Source of the DNA: Agrocybe praecox
Taxonomy: Eukaryota; Basidiomycota; Agaricomycetes; Agaricales; Agrocybaceae
NCBI GenBank assembly: GCA_964017145.1
Contig: OZ024845.1
Span: 2,294,001 to 2,358,000 of the forward strand
Direction: 5' to 3'
Length of the DNA stretch: 64,000 bases
The first letter of the stretch is position 1; every line of letters starts with the position of its first letter. The notes under the pieces are model-generated. The model was not told the origin of the DNA, made no database searches, and was given only the letters and a program-made list of their open reading frames with translations. Position numbers and translations under genes: made by a program. Below, in pieces: positions 35,863 to 47,653 of this stretch.

Positions 35863-36450
35863 CTCGAGCAGGGCGCTGCTCAGGGCCCGACCTACGGCAT
35901 TTGGCATGGTCAATGTATAGCATTCGGGAGCCACGACCGACGTCACTATCCAAAATCCAATCTCTTGTTGACAGTTTGCGCTAGTCATTGAACTTGGTTT
36001 GTAAATCATCGGTGCGACCAATTGTCGCCTGTCCAACCTTTCCATACCCACTAACACTGTCAGTATTTAATTCTCTATCGTTTAAAATTTGATCAGACCC
36101 CCCGATAAGAAAGAGTATATGTATCTATAATAATATCTTCGGTGGTTCATTAGACAAGGATCTTCGTGGTAAGAGCACAAAGTTGTCTGTCTATGTCATT
36201 CCGAATTCCGAACATGTCTTGGGAAGGAAGTATTGCACCAAGAATGAAAATATCAAAGCCACTAAGCCTGATAATGCTAAGCAAACACTAGTTATACCTG
36301 ATCTTTGTCAAATTTCAACTCAAGACTTCACTAGCTTCACAACTCGATTTAAACGGGGGAAAAGGCGTGCGATCTGGGCCGCCTTGAAGACTTGTTTGAC
36401 ATACTACCTATCAGAAAGACTTATATATATATATAGAAACGGTTGGTATA
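35863..36450. other. Intergenic, no gene seen
   Basis: This is the 3' region of the CFA20 gene and AT-rich spacer, with a TA dinucleotide run near 36422-36435. Confidence 0.4.
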
Positions 36451-36452
36451 TA

Positions 36453-36626
36453 CAGTCCCTACCTTATCCCATAACTGTATAAAGCCATAACCTGCGTAAT
36501 CCCATAGGTTTTCTGTCCACCAAATCCTTGGTTGAGGGCTATTTTGACCTGCAATAACCCATAACCTACAATAACCCATAGCTTCGGATGTCCACCGAGA
36601 GCTATAGGATAAGACAGGTTTGACTG
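36453..36626. mobile_element. Tc1/mariner-like MITE
   Basis: A 174-bp unit starts CAGTCCCTACCTTATCCCATA and ends with the complement of CAGTCAAACCTGTCTTATCC. The ends are imperfect terminal inverted repeats of about 28 bp, flanked on both sides by TA (36451-36452 and 36627-36628), the target-site duplication of the Tc1/mariner (IS630) superfamily. The interior repeats the motif (T)AA(T/C)CCCATA four or five times. No transposase is encoded, so it would need help in trans. It sits about 125 bp beyond the stop codon of MSH6. Confidence 0.72.
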
Positions 36627-36752
36627 TAACATGGTATTGACTTTCAGATTATTTGATAATATGTGTAGTGTGAGGCCAAAAAAATATTGTACACGTGTAA
36701 ATCAGAGCAAAAGGAATATAGAGCAAGTAAAGTTATGTCATAGTGGATTCTC

Positions 36753-39700
36753 TCAGGCTTTGGCTTTGGCAACATATCGCGAGACGATATTTTTCATCCG
36801 AACTAGAATCTCCCTTTTCCGAATGGGATCGTCGGGAAGTTGGATCTCGCCGCTGCCTAGTTTGTAAAGATAAGCAAAGTCAGCCTGAGCGACTAAAGGC
36901 ATTTTGAAAGAAGAATGTTGTTGTTGCTTAATTTGGAGTTTTTCCTTGAATTGTTTGGCGAAGTCCTTTGATATGATATCAGCGCGCTCGACGACCGGAA
37001 GTGGAACTCCAGCGAGGTTCGCAACGTGTGTACCAAAAGACGATTCCGCTACACCTTCGATGAGCTTGTATAAAAATACCAACTATAGGAGGAAACGTCA
37101 GAAAACCGTAGGAACCAAAGGGCATTAAGTCTGGCTTACTTCATGTTTGTCATTATCCACAAGCGTGGACATATGCATCATCCGAATGTTCGGGTGGTAA
37201 GCATGGTCATCCGTCAGTGAACCGTAATGAGTCGCAAAGAACGACAGTGGGAGTGTATGTGTAGCCAGTTGGTGGAGGACAGCCTGCATGATTGAATAGT
37301 TGAGAAAGAGAGGTATGAAATAGAGATAATAATCATACACTAGCGATCGCCATTCCATCCTGAGTAGAAAAAATATCTCAGCATTTAATAATCACTTCGA
37401 AGGATTTTAACTCACAAAAGTCGAGGTTCCTCTACCAAGTTCTATAAAGAGCATCATCAGAAAGCTTACAGGAAAGCCACAAAGTAAGATTACCATCCAG
37501 AATGACCAGGGATTTCGGAGTGGCATTCCGCAGAATTTTGCAACTAAGACGGATCCGTCAGTAGCATACGCAATACGTGCCAAGTTGTCTTACCATTCAT
37601 CAAGCTCTACTTTGAATGTACTTGCATGAGAAAACATGTTATCGTAGGCTCCCATCCGGGTTATGATCATGTCAACGGCACTTAAACTATGAAAGTAACA
37701 AATTTTAGAATCTCGGAATATGAGCTAAATGCGACACCTTTCAACTGACCGCGCTTCTTTGGCAGGAACCAGCATTCCCAGCTGGGCCATGATCACCCCG
37801 GTAGCAGTCATTCTCATGACCTAGTTACATTATGAGCCAAATGGACACACAATCACGGAATAGACAACATACCGTGGATTTACCACTATGTTTTATAAAC
37901 TTAGATAAACCGAATATGAGAGAGCAAAGGAGAAACAAAGACTCACGCCATGTTGGGACCTGTATTTAGAAGACAGATAAGTTTGACTTAAACACATAAT
38001 TAGACGCATTACTTGCCTGTCAGCAATGCGATTTTCCCTACATCTCCTCCTAGCTTAACGTCATTCGGAATAAAATCCGCCAATCTGGTACTTAGGCAAA
38101 GCGTCGGGTGTCGGAGCTCTTTGAAATCCAAGATCGCTCCACCATCACCATCTTCTACGAAGGTAGGACGACACGCTGGTTCTCCAATAGCTGCGGAGGA
38201 TTTTGCTAAACTGAACAGACAGTCTAATTCAGCGAATACTCGAATGGCTCTAAGCCATAGAGCCCTATCGGCATCAAACTCGGCAAACAACCGGAACTTG
38301 AACGCTTTGATTGCTGCAGTGCGGGTTTCCTGGGCCTCTTTCAGCTGACGAACCCGCTTCTGAAGTGAGCCGACAACGAATCTGTTCTTAGCCTGTGACG
38401 GACGCAGTTAGTATGGATATTATACGAACTACATTTGTACAAGCCTTGGTCCCGCCTGTTTTAGTCCAATCACTTGGGAGTTTATTCTTGTCGACTTTGG
38501 TGGATACTTCCACAAGATAGATATCCTATTAGAATTTCAGAGGTAGCTCTTCACAGGAAGAAAAAGCAGATTTTCCACCTTGTTTCCAATGGCGCTGTGC
38601 CAGTACTCTAATTCGATTCTGCGCACGTTAAATTTAAATTTTCCTTTATCCCGAAGAAAACATACCCAAGCGACTTCTTGAATTTCCTGAGGTCGGTGTT
38701 AAGGCTGGATTCTAGATCATTGATTTCCCCAACGACTTCATCGTACTTCTCATCCTTTCCGTCTCTGGGAATCAATTCATCAACCTCTAGAAATAAATGG
38801 TCAGACCGTGAATAGAATTGGTTATAATAGAATACTTACTCTCATCGGCTGTTGGTCTATACATGTTCTGAATATTTCTAAGATGAGGTAGTATATCCGG
38901 GGTGCCTCTAAGTAGGCCGAAGATTGTTTTGCTCTTGAAAGATTCTGATTCGTCGGAAAGCTTCGCGATACCTTGGTTAAGCTTCTCGAACGCCTATCAA
39001 AGTTCATGATAAGTTAGATATCGGAGAAATATGATTACGAGGCACTTTACTTTGAGGACTTTCAAAAAATCTTTGATGCGACAGCTTTTTGCATGTATAC
39101 GAGAAACAATTCTTTCCAAATCAGGGATGTTTTTAGCAACTTCAGAGAAAGTCGCTTCGAACGTGGGGTGATCAAGGATATCCTGAACGGCGTCCAACCT
39201 GAAAGAAAGGGGGATGAGACGCGAAAATGACACAATGAGTCGAAAAAAGACCTTGTGTTAATATCGGAAACTTCACGCAGGGGCATACACAACCAGATCC
39301 TAAACAACCGCTTCCCGAATGGTGTAATACAGCGCCCGAGGAGTTTTAACAGCGATCCTTGGTCTGTTCCTTCATTGTTGACCAAGATCTGACACCACCA
39401 TAAAAATTAGTCATCTTATATTGATTAAATGGGCAGAATCACCTACCTCGAGATGCGATAATGTTTGGCCATCCAGGGTCAGACCTTGACCCTTTTTCAT
39501 GGGGTCGTAAATATTGAAGTTCTTCATACTCATGATGTCTTTGTCAATGTTCAGTTGGCGCAGATACCATATCATAGATCCCAATGCTTCAATGGCCAAT
39601 TTATCATGCGCCATCTCACGAATGGGCGCAGGCACACTCTTGGGAAGCAAACTGCTTGAAGCTTCTTCTTCGCCCATCTCTACATCTTCTACGTCTTCTG

Positions 39701-42323
39701 AAGGATAGATTGCCTTTAATTGCGATAGGGTCTCTTCATACTTGAATCCTTCTACAGGTCGGAGCGCTGTCCAGAGGCAGCCGGACGGAATGACGTTCTT
39801 CAATAAACTTATAGTGTGTTTAGAAAGCGTCCCCTAAAAGACGGACGTCGAGTAAGTAAACACATATGTATGATTAAAAGGAAAATGTTTTCGAACTCTT
39901 TTATACAAAATCTCTTTGGGGTATACTTGTCGCATAAGGGTCTCCATTTGAGTTCGACACACATCGTCATTGAAGTGACTCAAGTTGAACTGCGAGGTTG
40001 AGCAGTCGAGAACACAGACGCCAAATCGACGTTCAGAATCGAGTTCAGTCCCATCATCTTGACGAGTAGTAGCTTCGCAGATCGAAATACAATGCCCAGC
40101 TTGTTCGTCTGTGAGGAACTCTTGATCGACGAGTGTTCCAGTCGTGTAAACTTTGTTTAATTGCCTGTGATCACGACGTTAAATATATCACGCCATGCAA
40201 GGGAAAGGATGATTACTAAAAACCTTCGAACGATTTTATCTTGTGCGCCGGAAGATCCCTTCCCTTTCCCCTTCCCTTTCTCGGCAGCCATACGCATCTC
40301 AGCACCAAGAGCAGTTTCTGCTTGTTCCACTCGGCCAACTTTGTAACCTATTTTTCAATTAGATATGTCAGCAAGGTCTTTCTTTCAAAATTCGGAGCTG
40401 TACCTTTTGCAAGAAATTTGCTATATAATTTTTTAAAAGAACATTAGACATCATCCTCACGCAAAAGAACTTGAAAAACGAACGATGCCCAAAGATTGAA
40501 CGACATTTCAGGTACGCCCACCTATAGCAGCGCCTAAGTTAGAAGAACATATAATAATTTTTTGACGGTACATGCCATGCACATCTTTACTCGGTTCGTG
40601 AGTTTGAGGTCGAATTCTTGATGTCCAATGCGGGCATCATCCTCGTAAAGCTGTAGGGCAACATCAACATCGACGCATACGGTAGGCAAAGGGTAAACTA
40701 TACCTCAAAGAATTTCCTTAATAGTTCGTGAGTTAAGTGAAATGAAATGAACAGGCGACATTTATGAGCGCTTACCCTTTTTGAAAAAACAAGATCTAAA
40801 TATGGGAAATTAGTGTGCGTTGGGGTTTGCATGTAAGAATAGGCTCAACGGTATCATAATGATTTTGTTTGATCTTGATTCATCGTGAGTCGCATTCATC
40901 GTCCAATAATCATTTTACTAACCTCCCAGAACTGCATCGTACGATTAGTATTAATCATAAATGAAGTTGGATGGACATACTTGTTTCTCAAAGGGTGTAA
41001 ACGACTCCCAGGCTTTCTTGGGTATATACAGCGTCCTGGGATCATAGTCTTCTGTTCCTGGCTTCCTGCCATCTTTCTTTGGGGGGTAGAAAAGAATCAG
41101 AAAGCTATCACGATTTTGTAAATTATTAACTCACATCCCGTACGTCAAGAAGGAAATCATAAGGAGACTCTGCTGCTTTCTTATCATCCTTCTTATCTTG
41201 CTCTCTTTGTTCTGCCGCAGTCATAAATGCAAAGGTTCCCGTGCCCACACCTTCAGCAGAGGTTCCTGCCGATGATTTGGCAACTTTCTTTACGTTGCCA
41301 CCCTTACCAGTTGATGGCTTTGCCTTCGATTTTGCCTTGCTTTTCTTCGGTGCATTGTCATCTAGGTCAGATTCTTCCATTCCTTCGTCATCGTCGTCTT
41401 CATAGGATGTCCGCGAAAGACGGGAAGAGGTAGAAGAGCGTCTTGAGGAAGATGATTTGCCTGATTTGATAGAACGGCTATCATCGTCCGAGTCGTCGGG
41501 TACGATGAAATCATCATCATCGGAAGTCGCCCTGGATCTTGATTTAGCTAGCAAAAAGGTGATTTCAGAGTTGTTCTCAATCGATTGTACGCGCTGGCAT
41601 ACCTTTCTTAACAGGTGATTTTTTGAACCTGTTAAGCCGCTGAGTAAAGGATTGTTTGACTTCATCAATCTCGACGTCCTCGTCTTCGTCCTCATCATCA
41701 TCAATAATAACAGTAGACAACCTAGGCCTTTTTGATTGACCTGCGATAGAGGTTAGTTACATAGGTGGCGCAGGAGATGTGGTGCATACTCTTTATAGCA
41801 TCTGTTGGTGATGAGCTACGAACAGAAGCTTTCCTTCTCCCGGTCGATATCATGGCTTCAGTTTCATCTTCGTCGGAGTCAATGACAACTTTACGCTTGT
41901 GTCGTGTCTGTCCAGTTCATTCACTTAAGTCTACGTGATACAAGTCTAAATCGAAATACTCACAGAAACGGTGGATGAAGTTTGACTCTGTTTCTCGTCT
42001 TCGTCCAAAGGTATCATGTCTACATCAATGGGGCCGCTCGTTGGAGGCGAGGTGGCCAATTGGGAAGACGCGGTGACGGAGCTAGCTTCTCCAAAAGAAT
42101 GACCAGGATGCCTCAAATCCGGTGTCTTTGGTTCATGAGGAGAAGGTTTCTCTGGGTTTTTAAACTGTTCTGCCTTTTGCTTCTGCTCTACTTTAGGCTT
42201 GGCTTTTGTAGTTGATGTAGCTTTCGGCGTTGATGTCGATGGCGTCGGCGCCCCTTTAGAGAAGAACGAAGTAAGGCTTTTCTGCTTCAGTGGTTCAGTC
42301 GACGGCTTTGGTTTCGGTGCCAT
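36753..42323 (-). CDS. MSH6: MSH6, DNA mismatch-repair MutS homologue
   Basis: This is the partner of MSH2 in MutS-alpha, which recognises base mismatches and small loops. The ATG at 42323 was chosen (an in-frame ATG lies at 42344). A PCNA-binding box, QKSLTSFF, lies at residues 14-21, followed by a long charged disordered tail with acidic patches. The mismatch-binding domain starts with DPRTLYIPKKAWESFTPFEKQFWE. Lever and clamp regions are present (SGCLWTALRPVEGF, FGKRLFRIWLCMPLRE). The ATPase has Walker A GPNMAGKST, then VIMAQLGMLVPAKEARL, FTRMGA-like and HASTFKVELDE blocks, and ends with YKLIEGVAESSFGTHVANLAGVP. The gene has close to twenty exons. The P-loop is spread over two 13-nt exons (37947-37959 and 37873-37885), and the intron before them (37960-38016) starts with GC. 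The gene is divergent from SEC24. Confidence 0.95.
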
Positions 42324-42745
42324 GTTGTCGAGAGTTGGGGACAAAGAGGCTCGCCCACGTTGAGCTCGTTGGTACTTGTTTGATGGGGCTCGACCCTGAA
42401 TTCTGACGTTTTTTTCGCCACTAGCGTTTACGTAAAGGTAAGGACCAGTGCGAATTAGGAGAGTTATATAAATTCAAGTGGTTATTAGGGCTTTCCCGAC
42501 TCTGACTTCGTTGTATTCTGTTGAGAATGTCCCCCTCTTGGCTGGGGAAGCAGCTACGAATGAGGAGTCGAATATACAGCGACGCGCCGCGTAACAATTT
42601 GGTCACAGTGCACGCGCACGCGACAAATTTGTTAGTAATTAACGGTAGAACCAAACAAATGACACGCGATAGCGAACTTTCCGAGACTGGATGTACGTAC
42701 ATACGAACAGGAATGAATGAATTGAAGGCATCGCAGTTCTCCAAT
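42324..42745. promoter_or_regulatory. Bidirectional promoter, MSH6 / SEC24
   Basis: 422 bp separate the two start codons. Overlapping chance frames occur on both strands. No clear TATA box was seen, as expected for housekeeping genes. Confidence 0.5.
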
Positions 42746-45700
42746 ATGTATGCTCATCCAAATCATATTCCACAACCGCCTCACTCCGCTGGTCTCGATT
42801 ATAAGGGTCTGCAAATCATCACCTTGTAATGAAGTTATCAAACTTACTGCAAGTTTCGTCAGGTTTACGGCCACGTATTGATCCAGCGCAAGTTCCCTCA
42901 CCCATCGACGCAATTGAGAGAGACCGACAAGTATGGGAATCTAAAACTCATACGACACTTCCTGGAACTCATGCACCTCTGTGCACCTCGGATTTTATCG
43001 CTGTGGACCAGGGTATGTTCAGGAGACATTCAGAACCTCTTGATTGAGTACAACGCCTTCACAGGAAATTCATCTCCAAAATTCGTTAGGGTATCGACAT
43101 GGAATATGCCTAGCACATCAAAATTGGCATCTGAATCAAGTGTTCCAATCGTCGCGGTCTTTCAACCGTTTGCTGATCTCAGTCCCGGTGAGGAGTCGAT
43201 CCCCCTAGTCGACTCTGGAAGCAAAGGTCCAGCTCGCTGCGCAAAATGTCGTTCGTATATCAATCCTTGGTGCACATGGGTGTCGGGTGGTGTCAGGTGG
43301 AAATGCAATTTATGTTCGCATGAAACAGAAGGTGTGTCCCACAGGCCCCTTTCTTCGAACTGTGAATTGATTTTTTATCATCTCGCAGTATCTCCGGAGT
43401 ACTTCTGTAATCTGGACGCAAATTTTCTTCGATTAGATCATTTGCAGCGACCGGAACTGAACAAAGGAACCGTCGACTTTGTGGTCACGCCCTCAGAAGA
43501 GTATTGGGCACAGAACCCGCCACATCACATATCACAACCTTTTTACTCTGTTCAGGAGCGGTCTTCTGGACCGAGACCCCCAGTTACCATGGAGTATATT
43601 TTTGCATTTGACGTTTCCAACGAGTCGATTATCTCTGGATTTTTGCGTTCTGCATGCATTGCGTTGAAATCGATTCTTTTTGGGAACGCTGGTTCCCACC
43701 CCTGTTTTCCCTCGTATAACAGGGTCGCTATTGTCACATACGACAAATCCATACATTTCTATGACTTCGCCGTGCGTCCCAATTTCTCGTAGGGGTACTT
43801 CGTCAATTTACCAAAAGACGATCATCGTCTTAGTCAGAAATGACTGAAATGCTCGTCGTTGCCGATGTTGACGAGGTTTTCGTTCCAAGCGACTCCCTTT
43901 TTGTTTTGCCGGCAGAGCACAGGTGCGTCTTTTCTTCTACTTTATACGGAGCTCATATTCAATGTCTATATCAGGTCGGCGATTGAAGCCTTCTTGGATG
44001 GCCTTCCTACTCGATTCGCCGAAAACACCTCTGCTGATTCATGTTTGGGTTCTACAGTACGGGGTGGATTGGCAGCTCTGGTATAAATTATCTATTATCT
44101 CATACGTCGACTTGCTCATTCTCTCTGTCAAGTCTGGACGCGGGGGACACATCGTTCTCTTTCAATCCATGCTTCCTACTGTTGGCGCTGGTGCTCTTCC
44201 TTTGACACCTCCATCGGAAACTGCACTCTATGACACTGATAAGGAAAAGACTCTTCATACACCACGCTCGGACACATGGAACTTGATTGCAGACGAATGC
44301 TCTGAAGAAGGTGTTGCAGTGAGCATGTTTCTTGCACCAAGCAGATACATGGACACAGGCAGTATCTGCGTTGTGTCAACCAAGACTGGTGGAGAGGTCT
44401 TTTGGCATCCTCGGTTCGCTCCAGAAAGAGATGGACCAATGGTTGAAGGGCAACTACGAAGATTAGTTACGAGAATGCAGGGTTATAATTGTACAACTCG
44501 TGTGCGTTGCTCTAATGGTAAGTCTTTTCTTTACCTTTATCTATCTTTATCTTCCTTTTTCTCCGTCTCAATTTTCAAATATCAACGAATTACCTAGCTC
44601 TTTTCCCTTCTTATTACAGGCCTACAAGTAAAAGCGCATTATGGGTCATTCCAGAAGTCCACATCAAATGAAATAACATTCGGGAACCTCTCAGCCGATA
44701 ACGCTTTCAGTGTTGAACTTGAACACTCTGGTTCACTCTCACCGCGAGCTTACGCATATATACAATGTGCAGTTCTGTATACTAGTGTGGAAGGCCAGAG
44801 AAGAGTCCGGGTGCTCAACCTTGCCACGAACGTAGTCGAGTTGGCTGGAAGCTTGTTCCAATTCGCAGATTTGGAGAGCGTAATGTGTCATTTGTCTAAA
44901 GAAGGTGAGGACAACTAAGGACATAATAAACCATGTTCTGGAATGCCGTATCATTAATTCTGCTTCCACAGCTATGACCACTATGTCTCAGCAACGCACA
45001 TTACTCATCCGAGAAGATTTGACTGAAAAATGTGCGAGCATACTCTTAGGCTATCGCAAACAATGCGCTGCTGCCACGAGGGCCACCCAGGTAGCCACTG
45101 ATGCCCTCAAGTCGAAATCCGTCAATAACTAACTTTTTGTGCAGTTGATCATTCCTGAAGCATTCCGCGCGCTTCCAGCATTCGTCCTCGCTCTTCAGAA
45201 AACCAAACCGCTCAAAGGTGTGTTCTGAGTCTTTTCTCCCTTGTTGTTGGTAACCAAATGTATGCCCTCAATATAGCACGACAAGTCTCTTCCGACGTGC
45301 GTAACTACCACGTCCATCGCATACTATCCATGAGCCCTCGAACCCTTATGCACTATCTATACCCGCGGTTGTTGGCTCTGCACGACTTGGACGACGAGAT
45401 TGCGCTACCTCAATTAATTAGAACTGATGACGGAGGAAAGAGGGAGACGACTATAATGCCCTCTTGTATGCGTGATAGCTACTTCTTCATGGAGGCAGGT
45501 GGAATTTATATGATTGGTTTGTTTCTTTATTTCTTTTTTTGTTATTACTGCTGATCCTTTTTTAGATAATGAAGAGACAACTATATTCTGGGTTGGCTCA
45601 AGTGCTTCGCCTCAGCTCTTACTTGATCTCTTCGGGGTAGATGAAATTGACGCAATAGATGCTCACATGGTATTAACGAATTTCTTATACTACTGGATCA

Positions 45701-46113
45701 TTATTCACAAACTCTAAATTCAGCACTCTTTGCCTGTATTACCCACAACTCTTTCGAGACAAGTTCAAAGTGTTCTCGCTCATCGTTGTGCTGAAAGAGG
45801 CAGGCCTACGAAGATATTTATCGCTCGTCAGAATCTCGATGCTTCTGAGATTGAATTCAGCGATATGTTGGTGGAAGATCAAAATAACGGCGCCATGTCT
45901 TACCTTGATTGTCTGTCTTCATCTTTCTTTGTTGAGCTTAAAATTTTGATTCTTTTCTTCTTTAGATCTGGCTCTTCTTCATAAACAAATTTCTAACGTA
46001 GTGAGTTTTGGCATGGTTATATTATTACCTTACCGTTTTCTTATTATCTCTTCTAGCTAACCAATGGAGGATCCCTTGGAGGAGGGTCCAGCATTCGAGG
46101 GTCCCCGTGGTAG
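42746..46113 (+). CDS. SEC24: Sec24-family COPII coat protein (SEC24C/D or Sfb3 type)
   Basis: This is the cargo-binding subunit of the inner COPII coat at ER exit sites. The ATG at 42746 ([16 protein letters not shown]) is joined by an intron with a weak GTCTGC donor to [20 protein letters not shown], the linker typical of the SEC24C/D and Sfb3 branch. Then come [16 protein letters not shown], the zinc finger [20 protein letters not shown], the trunk domain ([41 protein letters not shown]), the beta-sandwich, the helical region and a gelsolin-like end ([20 protein letters not shown]). It stops after [11 protein letters not shown] at 46113. About ten exons all have usable GT-AG borders, and I saw no frameshift. 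The intrinsically disordered N-terminus is short for the family. Confidence 0.92.
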
Positions 46114-46402
46114 ATGGCTAAAATCTACGATATGTTAGCGTCGGAGTAATATTTTGCTCAGAATGAAGGGCAACATTAGAAGATATCGCACGAGTGTACA
46201 TGTATTGGTGTTGTAATCAATAAGTGATCTAAACGAATGTGCAAAGAACTACTTACGGTTTACCTAGGGTCAGCAATTGGGCACTACTAATTCGTGTAAT
46301 ACGTCAGTCGCAAGACCGTCCGTTCGGGTGTGTATATACTAAGACTTGGCCAGCCAGATAAACAAAAGAAAATGCGATAGAAATCCCTGGATGTCGTCGC
46401 AT

Positions 46403-47233
46403 TTACCAAAAACCCCTTGCCAACGAGTTGTATCTTCTTCCGTTCTCCATAAAATGTTCCAGATGCTCTTGAGCCGTCATACGGCCAAAGACCTCAACTC
46501 CTTTCGAACGCGGGATGGCCCTTCTCGCAGTACCCCCGCTCAATTGTGGTCGTCGTGTGGTACTAGAAGGTAGACCGCGTTGGATCGGAAAAGCTGGCAG
46601 TTTCTTCAAAAACTCTTGTGATCGTGCGCTGGAGACGGGGAAGACACAGATATTGCCTCCGAGTGCGTTGAGAAATTGATGCTGCATTTCTTTAATTTGC
46701 GACGTGGTGTAGGTCGTGAGGTGGGCCCAGAACTCGGTGGACATGACCAAGGCTACAGTGGTGCCATCCTCTTCGAATGTTGGTTCCTCCTTGCGCGTCA
46801 CCAAGTGAGTTACGTCGAGTCCGAGCCGCAGCTGCATGTACTGTTTAGCAGCCGTTATGTATGCCCCTGTAAACAACTGATAGGGAGACATGGACTTGCG
46901 GTTCTGGTATGCGAATGCTGGGAGCCGAGTGTATAGGCGCTGAAGGAGGATCAGAGCCGCCACAGTGACCTGAAAGGGGAGCTTGGTCGACTGGACAAGG
47001 TTCTCAATGTAATCTGGCAGAGCTGTGGCGTTGTGTCTGTCATTCTCTGCAATTTCGAAAGTGCAGTTGAAGGTATCAACAAGGAGGTTGGCGGATGTTA
47101 CAGCAAAGAAAGGAGGATGATATGCAGGATCTGAAGGTCTCTCTCTGCGAGCGTTGGTGTAGTCGATCGGGATTACATGGTGGGTTGGATGGATCCTGTT
47201 GCCAGACATAGAAGGAATAATTGACACAGTCAT
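46403..47233 (-). CDS. Cyclin-box protein (PCL/PHO80 or Clg1-like)
   Basis: A single exon encodes 276 residues. The cyclin box spans about residues 75-200: YIENLVQSTKLPFQVTVAALILLQRLY, with the internal helix continuing through SPYQLFTGAYITAAKQYM, then EFWAHLTTYTTSQIKEMQHQFLNAL. The order of helices fits the N-terminal fold of cyclins that pair with Pho85/CDK5-type kinases. The C-terminal tail is basic and Pro/Arg-rich with no known motif. There is no destruction box that I can assign. Spliced exons further upstream cannot be excluded, although the ATG at 47233 sits before a clean frame. The gene is convergent with SEC24, with 289 bp between the stops. Confidence 0.72.
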   Translation of the reverse strand: MTVSIIPSMSGNRIHPTHHVIPIDYTNARRERPSDPAYHPPFFAVTSANLLVDTFNCTFEIAENDRHNATALPDYIENLVQSTKLPFQVTVAALILLQRLYTRLPAFAYQNRKSMSPYQLFTGAYITAAKQYMQLRLGLDVTHLVTRKEEPTFEEDGTTVALVMSTEFWAHLTTYTTSQIKEMQHQFLNALGGNICVFPVSSARSQEFLKKLPAFPIQRGLPSSTTRRPQLSGGTARRAIPRSKGVEVFGRMTAQEHLEHFMENGRRYNSLARGFW

Positions 47234-47653
47234 GTTGCCTTGAACCAGAAGGAATTGCGTTGAATGTGAGAATAGGCCTTAATCTTCGAGATGGTAAGGA
47301 AGGCCATACTGGAACTCTTGCGATTTTATTCAAAATCATCATTGTAAACGGGGCTGGTTTGAACCAAAACCAAAGTCGCAGACTGAATTAAGTCAGTACA
47401 GTTTAGGTCTGGTCATGCTTGCTACAGTTATATGGCAGCCTTGTGGGCCTTGAAGCCTTGAAAGCTTGACGAACGATTATTTTATCATGCTTGATGTGGT
47501 TGGAAATTCAAGAGTTAATTCGATCCTGGTGAGATCATAACGTAAATGTACAATTACATGCTATAAGCTAATCTAAGGAAAATAAAATACAATCAACCAT
47601 GAGCAATAAAGTATCCAGTTCGCCATCGTTTTCTTCCTTCTCCCTCCTTACAG
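47234..47653. other. Short intergenic region
   Basis: This is the upstream region of the cyclin gene and the 3' side of the large gene at 47654. No further gene was seen. Confidence 0.45.

Noticed and set aside
42878..43792. 304-codon frame as a separate start of SEC24
   Set aside because: Its N-terminal part is in the wrong frame; the real start is at 42746 and reaches this frame through introns.
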